From NCBI RefSeq assembly GCF_007855645.1, contig NZ_CP042265.1, forward strand, positions 310,001-374,000: a stretch of 64,000 bases of DNA, read 5' to 3'. This DNA is from Qingshengfaniella alkalisoli (GTDB lineage: Bacteria > Pseudomonadota > Alphaproteobacteria > Rhodobacterales > Rhodobacteraceae). Shown here in pieces: positions 34,905-43,883 of this stretch (positions are counted from its first letter, which is position 1; every line of letters starts with the position of its first letter). The translations under genes and the position numbers were made by a program. The notes beneath the pieces were generated by a model. The model saw nothing but the letters and a program-made list of their open reading frames with translations. It ran no database searches and was not told where the DNA came from.

Positions 34905-35794
34905 TGTCTAAACCATCCATTGCCTTTCTGGGCACGGGGCTGATGGGGGCGCCGATGGCACGCCGCCTGTTGGCTGCCGGCTATGCGGTCACGGTCTGGA
35001 ACAGAAACCCGACGAAAGCGGAGGCGCTTGTGTTGGATGGCGCGACGCTCGCCGCAACGCCGGCGACCGCCGTAGAAGACGCGGATGTCGTGTTCACCAT
35101 GCTTTCGGATGGTCCGGCGGTAGAAGACGTCCTTTTCTTGCAAAAAGTGGCGGGATCGCTCGCTGAAGGGACAATCTTCGTCGACACCAGCTCCATTGCT
35201 CCGGCTATTGCACGTGACCACGCCAAACGTCTCGCAAAACTTGGTGTCCGCCACATTGATGCGCCCGTCTCTGGCGGCGTGGTGGGAGCCAATGAAGGAT
35301 CGCTGGCCATCATGGCTGGCGGCGACGAGACGGATGTGAAGGCTTTATCCGATGTTTTCGCTGCCTTGGGCCGGGTGACTTATGTCGGTCCGTCCGGAGC
35401 AGGTCAGATTTGCAAGCTGGCCAACCAGCAGATTGTCGCGACGACGATTGGCGCGGTGGCCGAAGCGATGATTTTCGCCCGTGCGGGTGGGGCTGACCCG
35501 GCCGCGTTTCGCGACGCGATCCGCGGGGGCTTTTGCGAGAGCCGCATTCTGGAACTCCACGGCGGGCGCATGGTGCGTCGCGATTTCGAACCCGGCGGCC
35601 CGTCGCGCTTGCAGCTCAAGGACCTGAACGCCGCGCGTGACGTGGCAGACGCAAACGAACTGACCTTGCCGCTTGCGGATACGGCGCGTGCAGCATTTGA
35701 CGCTTTTGTCGAAGGCGGCGGTGCTGAAATGGATCACAGCGCACTTCTCGTCTACCTTGAACAGATCAACGCCAAGTCAAAGGCCCTGCAATGA
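34904..35794 (+). CDS. Beta-hydroxyacid dehydrogenase (tartronate semialdehyde reductase / LtnD-like)
   Basis: A 296-residue NAD(P)-dependent 3-hydroxyacid dehydrogenase. IAFLGTGLMGAPMARRLLAA is the Rossmann motif, DAPVSGGVVGANEGSLAIM the substrate loop, and GAGQICKLANQQ carries the catalytic lysine. ATG 34904 is preferred to GTG 34901 because of GGGAGG spacing. It overlaps denD at the start and the dehydratase at the end. It could be a tartronate semialdehyde or threonate-type dehydrogenase; context supports sugar-acid breakdown. Confidence 0.85.
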   Translation: MSKPSIAFLGTGLMGAPMARRLLAAGYAVTVWNRNPTKAEALVLDGATLAATPATAVEDADVVFTMLSDGPAVEDVLFLQKVAGSLAEGTIFVDTSSIAPAIARDHAKRLAKLGVRHIDAPVSGGVVGANEGSLAIMAGGDETDVKALSDVFAALGRVTYVGPSGAGQICKLANQQIVATTIGAVAEAMIFARAGGADPAAFRDAIRGGFCESRILELHGGRMVRRDFEPGGPSRLQLKDLNAARDVADANELTLPLADTARAAFDAFVEGGGAEMDHSALLVYLEQINAKSKALQ

Positions 35795-37566
35795 CTCAGC
35801 CAAAACGCCGCCTGCGCTCGCAGAACTGGTTCGACAATCCCGACCATATCGACATGACCGCGATCTACCTTGAACGGTGGATGAACTACGGGGTTACGCC
35901 CGAAGAGCTTCGTTCCGGCAAACCAGTAATCGGTATTGCACAAAGCGGCTCCGACCTGACACCGTGCAACAAGATTCACGTCGACCTTGTGAAACGGGTG
36001 CGAGACGGTATCCGCGATGCGGGCGGCATTCCCATCGAGTTTCCCACGCATCCGATTTTCGAGAACTGCAAGCGCCCGACCGCCGCGCTGGATCGCAACC
36101 TCGCCTATCTGGGACTGGTCGAAATCCTGTATGGCTACCCGATCGACGGAGTCGTGCTGACCACCGGCTGCGACAAGACCACTCCGAGCGCGCTTATGGC
36201 TGCGTCGACCGTCGATATCCCGGCGATCGTATTGTCGGGCGGGCCTATGCTCGATGGCTGGCATGAGGGCAAGCTGGTCGGGTCCGGCACCGTGATCTGG
36301 CAATCGCGCCGCAAGCTGGGCGCCGGCGAAATCAATGAAGAACAGTTCCTTGACGCTGCCATGGGGTCCGCGCCGTCGCTCGGTCATTGCAACACGATGG
36401 GCACGGCCAGCACGATGAATGCAATGGCCGAAGCCTTGGGGATGTCATTGACCGGCTGCGCCGCGATCCCGGCACCGTATCGTGAACGGGGGCAGATGGC
36501 CTATCGCACCGGCCTTCGCGCCGTGGAACTCGTCAACGAAGACATCCGGCCATCACAGATCATGACGCGCGAGGCGTTCCTGAACGCGATCCGCATCAAC
36601 ACTGCGCTTGGTGGGTCCACCAATGCGCAGCCGCATCTCAACGCCATGGCCAAACATGCGGGTGTCGAGCTGAACACGACCGATTGGGAAAAGCACGGTT
36701 TCGACATCCCGCTACTGGCGGATGTACAGCCCGCCGGACGCTGGCTGGGCGAGCGCTTCCACAGGGCAGGGGGCGTACCTGCGATCATGTGGGAACTGTT
36801 GCAGGCGGGTAAGATCGACGGTGCCCTCCCAACCGTGACGGGCAAAACCGTGGCGGAAAACCTCGAAGGTCGCGAAAGCCAGGATCGCGAAGTGATCCGA
36901 CCCTATGCCGATCCTCTGGTCGAACGAGCCGGATTTCTCGTACTCAAGGGCAACCTGTTCGACTTTGCCATTATGAAGATGAGCGTGATCTCTGACGATT
37001 TCCGCAAACGTTTTCTTCAGGTGCCAGGTAAGGAAGGTATCTACGAGGGAAAGGCGGTCGTCTTTAACGGGTCGGAGGAATACCACGAAAAGATCAACGA
37101 CCCATCGCTCGGCATCGACGAAAACACCATCCTTGTGATCCGTGGCGCTGGCCCGAAAGGCTGGCCCGGAAGCGCCGAAGTCGTCAACATGCAGCCACCA
37201 GATGCGCTGTTGGCAAAAGGTATCCAGAGCCTGCCGACGATTGGAGACGGTCGCCAGTCCGGAACTGCAGACAGCCCGTCAATCTTGCACGCCTCGCCGG
37301 AAAGCGCCGCGGGCGGTGGACTGGCATGGATCAGGAACGGCGACGTGATCCGCATCGACTTCAACAAGGGCGAATGCGACCTACTGGTTGACGATGCAGA
37401 ATTGGCAGAACGCAGGAAGGATGGCATCCCACCTGTCCCTGCCGACGCGACGCCATGGCAGCAGATCTACCGCGAAAGGGTGACGCAGCTCAGTGACGGG
37501 GCGATCATGGAAGGGGCGGATAATTTCCGCCAGATTTCCAAGACGCCGCCACGTCACAATCACTGA
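35791..37566 (+). CDS. IlvD/Edd-family sugar acid dehydratase (xylonate/arabonate dehydratase type)
   Basis: A 591-residue Fe-S dehydratase. Cys residues in SDLTPCNKIH (59), LTTGCDKTTPSA (127) and LGHCNTMGTAST (200) match the cluster ligands of the family. Length and the N-terminal RSQNWFDNPDHIDMTAIYLE are like XylD of Caulobacter rather than IlvD. It should turn a C5 or C6 aldonate into the 2-keto-3-deoxy acid. Overlaps the upstream gene by 4 bases; a UUCG hairpin follows its stop. Confidence 0.88.
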   Translation: MTQPKRRLRSQNWFDNPDHIDMTAIYLERWMNYGVTPEELRSGKPVIGIAQSGSDLTPCNKIHVDLVKRVRDGIRDAGGIPIEFPTHPIFENCKRPTAALDRNLAYLGLVEILYGYPIDGVVLTTGCDKTTPSALMAASTVDIPAIVLSGGPMLDGWHEGKLVGSGTVIWQSRRKLGAGEINEEQFLDAAMGSAPSLGHCNTMGTASTMNAMAEALGMSLTGCAAIPAPYRERGQMAYRTGLRAVELVNEDIRPSQIMTREAFLNAIRINTALGGSTNAQPHLNAMAKHAGVELNTTDWEKHGFDIPLLADVQPAGRWLGERFHRAGGVPAIMWELLQAGKIDGALPTVTGKTVAENLEGRESQDREVIRPYADPLVERAGFLVLKGNLFDFAIMKMSVISDDFRKRFLQVPGKEGIYEGKAVVFNGSEEYHEKINDPSLGIDENTILVIRGAGPKGWPGSAEVVNMQPPDALLAKGIQSLPTIGDGRQSGTADSPSILHASPESAAGGGLAWIRNGDVIRIDFNKGECDLLVDDAELAERRKDGIPPVPADATPWQQIYRERVTQLSDGAIMEGADNFRQISKTPPRHNH

Positions 37567-37571
37567 ACGAC

Positions 37572-37593
37572 ATGCGGAGCTTCGGTTCCGCAT
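37572..37593 (+). terminator. UUCG-loop terminator after the dehydratase
   Basis: ATGCGGAGC TTCG GTTCCGCAT: a 9-bp stem with one G-T pair closed by a TTCG tetraloop, 5 bases after the stop codon. Only a short T-containing tail follows. Confidence 0.65.
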
Positions 37594-37737
37594 TCGTCCA
37601 AGTCACTGCCCCAGCCCGTTGCGCTTTCGTAAGATTCATGCCTAAGTGCCTCGTATAAAATCCGATTTGGCTATTCGGCAGAGGCCGCGCGCCTTCACTA
37701 GGACCGTTCGGGCATTTGCAATGCGGAAGAGGCTCTT

Positions 37738-40068
37738 ATGCTACATTTGATCACAGCCATCATCTTCGCACTTCTCGGGACAGTCTTGGGAATAGGCGGA
37801 GTTTGGTTGGCCGCTTTGGGTGGGAGCTGGTACTATGCGGTGGCAGGCATTGTCTTTCTGACTTGCGCCTGGTGCACTTTTCAGCGCGACTCCCGCGTAT
37901 TCTGGATATACTCGGCCTACATTCTCGGGTCTTTGGCTTGGGCTATCTGGGAAATCGGCTTCGATTGGTGGCAACTTGGCGCGCGCGGCGGCCTGATCGT
38001 GCTTCTTGGGCTTTGGCTCTGTCTTCCGGCCATTCGCCGCGGCATGCACGATGGCCGTTCCAAGGCGATTATCCCGCTCGCCTTGTCGAACGCGCTTGCC
38101 ATCGTGATCGCCGTTATTTCCATGACCCAGAACGTGATCGATATACCCGGTCGATTGCCGGAAGCGGTCGTTACGCCCGATCCGGCGTTGGGCGATGATT
38201 TTGGACCAGAGGACTGGCACCGCTACGGACGCACCCAATATGGGCAACGCTACAGCCCGCTGGAACAAATCACACGTGATAATGTCGCGCAACTGGAGCT
38301 GGCATGGCAGTTCCAAACCGGTGATGTCAAAGGACCCGATGACGTCGGCGAAACGACCTATCAGGTAACCCCCCTCAAAATACGTGATACGCTTTATGTC
38401 TGCACACCGCATAACTGGGCAATCGCTATTGATGCTGTGTCCGGAGAACAGAAATGGAAATTCGACGCCAACTCCGGGCTGGAGCCCGACCGCCAGCACC
38501 AAACATGCCGAGGTGTAACCTACTGGAAGAACCCCGACATTGATGTTGGCGATCCCTGTGCCGAGCGTGTCTATCTGCCAACCGCTGATGCGCGGCTGAT
38601 CGCGCTGGATGCGGCTGACGGTAGTGTCTGTGATAGCTTCGCGGAAAATGGCACGCTACATCTGGAACGCGGCATGCCCTTCAACCCGGCGGGCTTTTAC
38701 TATTCAACATCGCCGCCCATCGCGGTGGATGGCAAGCTGATCATCGGCGGCGCCGTAAATGACAACTACTCCATCTACTCGCCATCGGGCGTGATCCGTG
38801 CGTTCGACATCCTTACAGGCGAGTTGCTCTGGAACTGGGACTCCGCGAATCCCAACGACACCACGCCGATCAATATCGCGGACGGCGAGACCTATACGGC
38901 CAACTCACCGAACAGTTGGTCGGTGTTCTCCGTCGATCCGGAACTAGGCATGGTTTATATCCCGCTTGGCAATCAGGTTCCGGACCAGCTTGGTATGGGC
39001 AGAAGCGACGCGGTAGAAGCACATTCATCTTCGGTCGTCGCGCTCAACGTCGACAGCGGACAGCAGGAATGGGTGTTCCAGACGGTCCATCATGACCTAT
39101 GGGACATGGATGTACCCGCGCAGCCCGTTCTGCTTGATCTCACCGCTGAGACTGATGAGAATATTCCGGCACTTGTCCAACCGACGAAGCAAGGCGATAT
39201 CTATGTTCTGGACCGTCGAAATGGTGAACCTTTCCTACCCGTATCGGAACGCGACGCACCTGGCGGAGCCATTCCCGAAGACTTCACGGCCCCGTCGCAA
39301 CCGGTGTCCAAGCTGACCTTTGAACCGCGCCCGCTGCGCGGACGTGACATGTGGGGCGCGAGCCTGATTGACCAGATGATCTGCCGTATCCGGCTGCATC
39401 GCTATAGTTACGAGGGACGCTATACCCCGCCGTCACCCAAGGGTACGATTGTTTACCCCGGCAACTTCGGTGTATTCAACTGGGGCTCAATCGCGGTCGA
39501 TCCGGAACGTCAAGTGATGTTCGGCATGCCGACCCATCTTGCTTTCATTCAGCAACTTATCCCTGCTGAGGATCTGCCACCGCTTGATCCCGAAGCGAAA
39601 GGAAGTGAACACGGCGTGAACCGCAACGAGGGCGCGCCATATGGTGTTAATATGCATCCCTTTCTTGGCCCTCTGGGTGTTCCCTGTCAGGCCCCCCCAT
39701 GGGGATATGTTGCTGGAGCTGATCTGCGTACCGGGGATATCGCCTATCTGCGCAAGAACGGGACGATCCGTGACATGACGCCTCTGCCACTTCCGTTTGA
39801 ACTGGGAGTGCCGGGCATTGGCGGTCCCATCATCACCAAAGGTGGCGTCGCGTTCCTTGCAGCGGCAGTGGATGATTATCTGCGGGCATACGACCTGACG
39901 ACCGGCGAGGTGCTGTGGAAAGGTCGGTTGCCTGCCGGCGGCCAATCTACACCGATGACTTATGCCGTTGACGGAACACAATACGTCGTAATCGTCGCCG
40001 GCGGCCACGGCTCGATCGGCACGAAGCCGGGCGACTATATTCTGGCGTACAAACTTCCCAACGGCTGA
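37738..40068 (+). CDS. gcd: Membrane-bound PQQ-dependent glucose/aldose dehydrogenase
   Basis: A 776-residue quinoprotein. Residues 1-140 hold about five membrane helices; the rest is the periplasmic eight-blade propeller beginning WHRYGRTQYGQRYSPLEQIT. HHDLWDMDVPAQPVLLDL, YVLDRRNGEPF and PGNFGVFNWGSIAVDPER are family motifs. The enzyme oxidises aldoses to lactones in the periplasm and passes electrons to ubiquinone. It follows the sugar-acid dehydratase operon after a terminator, and could supply the aldonates. No pqq biosynthesis genes lie in the window. Confidence 0.93.
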   Translation: MLHLITAIIFALLGTVLGIGGVWLAALGGSWYYAVAGIVFLTCAWCTFQRDSRVFWIYSAYILGSLAWAIWEIGFDWWQLGARGGLIVLLGLWLCLPAIRRGMHDGRSKAIIPLALSNALAIVIAVISMTQNVIDIPGRLPEAVVTPDPALGDDFGPEDWHRYGRTQYGQRYSPLEQITRDNVAQLELAWQFQTGDVKGPDDVGETTYQVTPLKIRDTLYVCTPHNWAIAIDAVSGEQKWKFDANSGLEPDRQHQTCRGVTYWKNPDIDVGDPCAERVYLPTADARLIALDAADGSVCDSFAENGTLHLERGMPFNPAGFYYSTSPPIAVDGKLIIGGAVNDNYSIYSPSGVIRAFDILTGELLWNWDSANPNDTTPINIADGETYTANSPNSWSVFSVDPELGMVYIPLGNQVPDQLGMGRSDAVEAHSSSVVALNVDSGQQEWVFQTVHHDLWDMDVPAQPVLLDLTAETDENIPALVQPTKQGDIYVLDRRNGEPFLPVSERDAPGGAIPEDFTAPSQPVSKLTFEPRPLRGRDMWGASLIDQMICRIRLHRYSYEGRYTPPSPKGTIVYPGNFGVFNWGSIAVDPERQVMFGMPTHLAFIQQLIPAEDLPPLDPEAKGSEHGVNRNEGAPYGVNMHPFLGPLGVPCQAPPWGYVAGADLRTGDIAYLRKNGTIRDMTPLPLPFELGVPGIGGPIITKGGVAFLAAAVDDYLRAYDLTTGEVLWKGRLPAGGQSTPMTYAVDGTQYVVIVAGGHGSIGTKPGDYILAYKLPNG

Positions 40069-40083
40069 TCCTGAAAATTGGCC

Positions 40084-40111
40084 GAGGGCGCTTCCATGCC
40101 ACAGCGCTCTC
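40084..40111 (+). terminator. Weak hairpin after the quinoprotein gene
   Basis: GAGGGCGC and GCGCTCTC pair as an 8-bp stem (one G-T) around a 12-base loop, 15 bases after the gcd stop; followed only by GTTT. May be a partial terminator. Confidence 0.4.
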
Positions 40112-40144
40112 GTTTAGCGTGAGCGCAAACACGGGAGAGACTTC

Positions 40145-41446
40145 ATGGGATTATCGAGCAGCTTCGCACGCGTCGTTGCCATGATTGGCGGCGGCATGAT
40201 CTTGCTTCGCCGCTGGCAGGGCGCGGATACAGATACGCAGGCATTCGGATCGCAACCCAAAATTCCCGAAGCGCGGCCACAGGGTATTCCGACGTTGAAA
40301 ATGCCGTCGGCGCGCGGCTGGAAGGGCGACGAAAAACCAGTCGCCGCACCGGGATTGAAGGTCAATGCCTATGCCCGCGACTTCGACCATCCGCGGTGGA
40401 TTCACGTGTTGCCCAATGGTGATGTCCTCGTTGCCGAGTCGTCGGGTGTTCCGGGGAAAATCCGTTCCGCATTCGACTATGCGATGGTTACAACGATGCA
40501 GCGCGCCAAAGCCGCCGGTGTCAGCGCCAACCGGATCACGCTTCTGCGTGACAAGGATGGAGATGGTGTTGCCGATGTCCGAAAGACGTTCATCGAGAAC
40601 CAGCCCCAGCCTTTCGGCATGGCAATGACAGACGGTACCTTCTACGTAGGAAACACCGACGGTGTTATGGCCTTCCCCTATGAAGATGGCGCCGACAAGA
40701 TCACCGGCAAAGGACGCAAAATCGTCGACTTCAAGCCTGGCGGTCACTGGACGCGTAGCCTGCTGCTCAGCGCGGATGGCAAAAAGCTTTACGCAGGCGT
40801 GGGCTCTCTCAGCAACATCGGCGATGAGGGGATGGAGGCGGAAGAGGGGCGCGCCGCGATCTACGAAATCGACCTACAATCAGGTGACAGCCGCATCTTC
40901 GCATCCGGGCTACGCAATGCTGTCGGGATGGCATGGGAGCCAAGCACCGGCGAGCTGTGGACGGTCGTCAATGAGCGTGACGGGTTGGGAGATGAGGTGC
41001 CGCCCGATTACCTGACCTCGGTTAAGGACGGTGGGTTCTATGGTTGGCCACTATGCTATTGGGGACAAATCGTCGATGATCGGGTGCCGCAGGATCCTGC
41101 CAAGGTTGCCACCGCGCTCCAGCCCGATTACGCCTTGGGCGGGCATACGGCTTCTCTGGGTTTGTGCTGGGTGCCGGACGGAACGCTACCAGGCTGGGGC
41201 GAAGGCATGGCAATCGGCCAGCATGGGTCGTGGAACCGCAGTACACTGAGCGGCTATCGCGTGATCTTCGTACCGTTCAAGGATGGTAAACCGTCGGGTC
41301 CGGCAAAAGACATTTTGACCGGCTTTCTCGCGCCTGATGAAAAGTTTTCCTATGGTCGGCCCGTCGGTGTGACATTGGGACCGGACAACTCGCTTCTAGT
41401 GGCCGATGACGTTGGCGACGTGATCTGGCGTGTGACGCCTGAGTGA
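40145..41446 (+). CDS. Soluble-type PQQ-dependent sugar (sorbosone) dehydrogenase
   Basis: A 433-residue beta-propeller of the GSDH/sorbosone dehydrogenase family. DFDHPRWIHVLPNGDVLVAES, GGHWTRSLLLSADGKKLYAG and SGLRNAVGMAWEPSTGELW are family blocks that include likely PQQ and calcium contacts; QHGSWNRSTLSGYRV is near the C-terminus. The N-terminus (FARVVAMIGGGMILL) may be a signal or anchor. The product would oxidise an aldose or sorbosone in the periplasm. GGGAGAG precedes the ATG. It leads into an ABC importer operon 7 bases on. Confidence 0.88.
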   Translation: MGLSSSFARVVAMIGGGMILLRRWQGADTDTQAFGSQPKIPEARPQGIPTLKMPSARGWKGDEKPVAAPGLKVNAYARDFDHPRWIHVLPNGDVLVAESSGVPGKIRSAFDYAMVTTMQRAKAAGVSANRITLLRDKDGDGVADVRKTFIENQPQPFGMAMTDGTFYVGNTDGVMAFPYEDGADKITGKGRKIVDFKPGGHWTRSLLLSADGKKLYAGVGSLSNIGDEGMEAEEGRAAIYEIDLQSGDSRIFASGLRNAVGMAWEPSTGELWTVVNERDGLGDEVPPDYLTSVKDGGFYGWPLCYWGQIVDDRVPQDPAKVATALQPDYALGGHTASLGLCWVPDGTLPGWGEGMAIGQHGSWNRSTLSGYRVIFVPFKDGKPSGPAKDILTGFLAPDEKFSYGRPVGVTLGPDNSLLVADDVGDVIWRVTPE

Positions 41447-41453
41447 CCGGGCC

Positions 41454-42437
41454 ATGATCACGTTGCGCGTGCTTCACAAGCTTTTGCCAACCATCGCACT
41501 GGTGATGGGCTGGTCGTCTTTGTGGGCCGAACCTCTACCAGTGATCCACGTGGGGGTTCTTGAAACAGGGACCGTAAACTGGGAAATGAAAACCATCCAG
41601 TCGCGCGGGCTTGACGAAGCGAATGGCTTCCGACTGGAGGTGCTTGGGCTGGCTGACGGGGCCGCCACACGCATAGCCCTTGCAGGTGACGCCACGGACG
41701 TGATCGTGACCGATTGGATCTGGGCGGCGCGTCAGCGGGCAGAGGGCAAAGAATACGTCGCGTTCCCGTATTCCAAGGCAGTTGGGGGCATACTCGTACC
41801 GGAATCCAGCGACGCACAAGCCTTAGTGGATATCAAAACAGGCAAGATCGGGATCGCGGGCGGACCATTGGACAAGAACTGGCTGTTATTGCGGGCGTTC
41901 GGAATTCAGGAACATGGCTTCGACATCGCCGAGACGAGTGAGCAGGTATTCGGGGCTCCACCATTGATCTACAAGACGGGGATTAGTGGCAAAACCGATG
42001 CGGCCGTCAATTTCTGGCACTTTACCGCCAAGATGCAGGCCGCTGGGATGCGCGAACTTGTCTCTGTCTCTGAGGCGGCGCGGTCGCTTGGCCTGGATCC
42101 GAATACGCCCTTGCTGGTCTACTTGTTGAAGGAAGATTTCGCAGCAGCGCACCCTGAACTGGTGGTTGGACTATACCGCGCGTCTCGCGAGGCGAAAATC
42201 ATCCTGACAACCGATGAACAGGTTTGGAACGATCTGCGTCCATTGATGAACGCCGCGAACGATACTGAGTTTCGGTCGTTGCGCGATGGTTTTGTGGAGG
42301 GTATTCCGCCACCCGGCAACGTCGATGAAACCGCAGCGGCACGGATGCTGAACCTGCTGGCGGAATTGGGTGGTGAAGACCTCGTCGGGCGAGCCAATGA
42401 ATTGCCCGAGGGGTTGTTCCTGCGCTTGCCGCACTAG
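41454..42437 (+). CDS. ABC importer solute-binding protein (NMT1/TauA/SsuA-like)
   Basis: A 327-residue periplasmic protein. The first 25 residues are a Sec signal (MITLRVLHKLLPTIALVMGW, cut near LWA). VGVLETGTVNWEMKTIQSRG and DVIVTDWIWAARQRAEGKEY resemble binding proteins of the nitrate/sulfonate/thiamine-precursor class. It is read with a TauC-like permease and a small ATPase. The ligand is unknown; the quinoprotein neighbours raise the possibility of a cofactor, metal complex or oxidised substrate. Confidence 0.75.
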   Translation: MITLRVLHKLLPTIALVMGWSSLWAEPLPVIHVGVLETGTVNWEMKTIQSRGLDEANGFRLEVLGLADGAATRIALAGDATDVIVTDWIWAARQRAEGKEYVAFPYSKAVGGILVPESSDAQALVDIKTGKIGIAGGPLDKNWLLLRAFGIQEHGFDIAETSEQVFGAPPLIYKTGISGKTDAAVNFWHFTAKMQAAGMRELVSVSEAARSLGLDPNTPLLVYLLKEDFAAAHPELVVGLYRASREAKIILTTDEQVWNDLRPLMNAANDTEFRSLRDGFVEGIPPPGNVDETAAARMLNLLAELGGEDLVGRANELPEGLFLRLPH

Positions 42438-42438
42438 G

Positions 42439-43188
42439 ATGACCAGGTACAAATTCGCCCGTTTTGGCTCAATCTGCGCACTGCTTGTCCTCTGGTGGCT
42501 GGCTGCGGTCTGGACCGGTGATCCATCGGTGCTGCCGTCGCCTGCCGCGCTGGTAGGTCCGATGCGGCAAGAAGTGATGTCCGGCGAACTTCCGACCCAT
42601 CTGGGCCACACCCTGCTACGCGTCCTGTGGGCGTTTTGTCTGGCCTTGGTGCTGGGAACTGGCTTGGGTTATGTGATGGGGCGTAACGCGACCGTGGATA
42701 GCTGGCTCGATAGCTGGCTGGTCGTGTTTCTGAACCTGCCCGCGCTGGTCCTGATCGTGCTGTGCTATCTGTGGATCGGGCTGAATGAAACGGCGGCTAT
42801 CGCTGCTGTCACGCTGAACAAGATCCCAAACGTCGTGACGATCATTCGAGAAGGTGCGCGGACGTTCGAGGCACGGTTGGAGGATTTAGCCCAAGTATTC
42901 GGTATGTCCCGCTGCGATCGCGTGCGTCACATCCATCTGCCGCAGCTCGCACCCTATTTTGCAGTAGCGGCGCGTTCGGGTTTGGCCACGATCTGGAAAA
43001 TAGTGCTCGTCGTTGAATTTCTAGGTCGTTCCAATGGGATAGGCTTCAAAGTGCATCTGTATTTTCAGCAGTTTGATGTGCCGATGGTGCTGGTCTATTC
43101 ACTATCCTTTATCGCGGTCATGCTGGTTGTCGAGGTGCTCTTGCTTCAGCCGTGGGAACGCGCGGCCCGTCGCTGGAGAACCGCATGA
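42439..43188 (+). CDS. ABC importer permease (TauC/SsuC-like)
   Basis: A 249-residue membrane protein with about six helices. FEARLEDLAQVFGMSRCDRV is the EAA coupling loop; RSGLATIWKIVLVVEFLG and SNGIGFKVH match the sulfonate/nitrate permease family. ATG 42439 begins one base after the upstream stop; the longer frame overlaps the binding-protein gene. Confidence 0.87.
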   Translation: MTRYKFARFGSICALLVLWWLAAVWTGDPSVLPSPAALVGPMRQEVMSGELPTHLGHTLLRVLWAFCLALVLGTGLGYVMGRNATVDSWLDSWLVVFLNLPALVLIVLCYLWIGLNETAAIAAVTLNKIPNVVTIIREGARTFEARLEDLAQVFGMSRCDRVRHIHLPQLAPYFAVAARSGLATIWKIVLVVEFLGRSNGIGFKVHLYFQQFDVPMVLVYSLSFIAVMLVVEVLLLQPWERAARRWRTA

Positions 43189-43790
43189 TAGATATTGCTA
43201 TCCAAAGCAAAAAATTTGGCGCGCGCGAAATCCTAAGAGACATTAGCTTCTCGATGAAAGTCTCTGAAAAAATAGCCATCATCGGCCCGTCAGGCGTAGG
43301 AAAGTCCACATTGCTTCGCATCGTGGGTGAAATTGACAACGACTTCGATGGGGCGGTCAGCACGGTTCAAAGCAAAGCGGTGGTATTTCAGGAGCCCAAT
43401 CTCCTGCGTTGGCGCCGTGTCGGGCAAAACCTGACGTTGCTGAACAAGGGACTTTCGGGCTCGCAGGCGCATGAGATGCTTGAGCGTGTCGGGCTAGCGG
43501 GAGCAGCAGACCATTTCCCGGATCAGTTATCGTTGGGCCAACAGCGGCGCGTCGCACTGGCACGTGCTTTTGCCGGTCGCCCCGAATTGTTGATCATGGA
43601 TGAACCCTTCGCGTCGCTGGACCCCGACACATACGAGGCGATGCTGCGCCTTACCGAAAGCATGCTGGCGCAGTTCCGGCCTGCGCTGCTGCTTGTGACC
43701 CATGACCGGACCGAGGCCAAGCGTTTAGCAGATCGCGTCATTGTGTTGTCCGGGAATCCGGCGTCGATCTGCGAGGTGGAAGCAGTCTAA
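43185..43790 (+). CDS. ABC importer ATPase (TauB/SsuB-like, short)
   Basis: A 201-residue ABC ATPase. Walker A GPSGVGKSTLLRIVG, Q-loop VVFQEPNLLRWRRV, signature-region LSLGQQRRVALARAFA (LSLGQ in place of LSGGQ), Walker B LLIMDEPFASLD and LLVTHDRTEA are all present. It is 40-60 residues shorter than usual members, with a tight C-terminus. The ATGA overlap with the permease stop confirms the operon. Confidence 0.88.
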   Translation: MIDIAIQSKKFGAREILRDISFSMKVSEKIAIIGPSGVGKSTLLRIVGEIDNDFDGAVSTVQSKAVVFQEPNLLRWRRVGQNLTLLNKGLSGSQAHEMLERVGLAGAADHFPDQLSLGQQRRVALARAFAGRPELLIMDEPFASLDPDTYEAMLRLTESMLAQFRPALLLVTHDRTEAKRLADRVIVLSGNPASICEVEAV

Positions 43791-43883
43791 CGTTCCGATG
43801 ATTTTTCGTCGCACGCCGGGTTGCATTCCGTATCAGTTCAGGTCGTGATGCGCGGGTTCAGACATGCGCTGAGAAGGATCACA

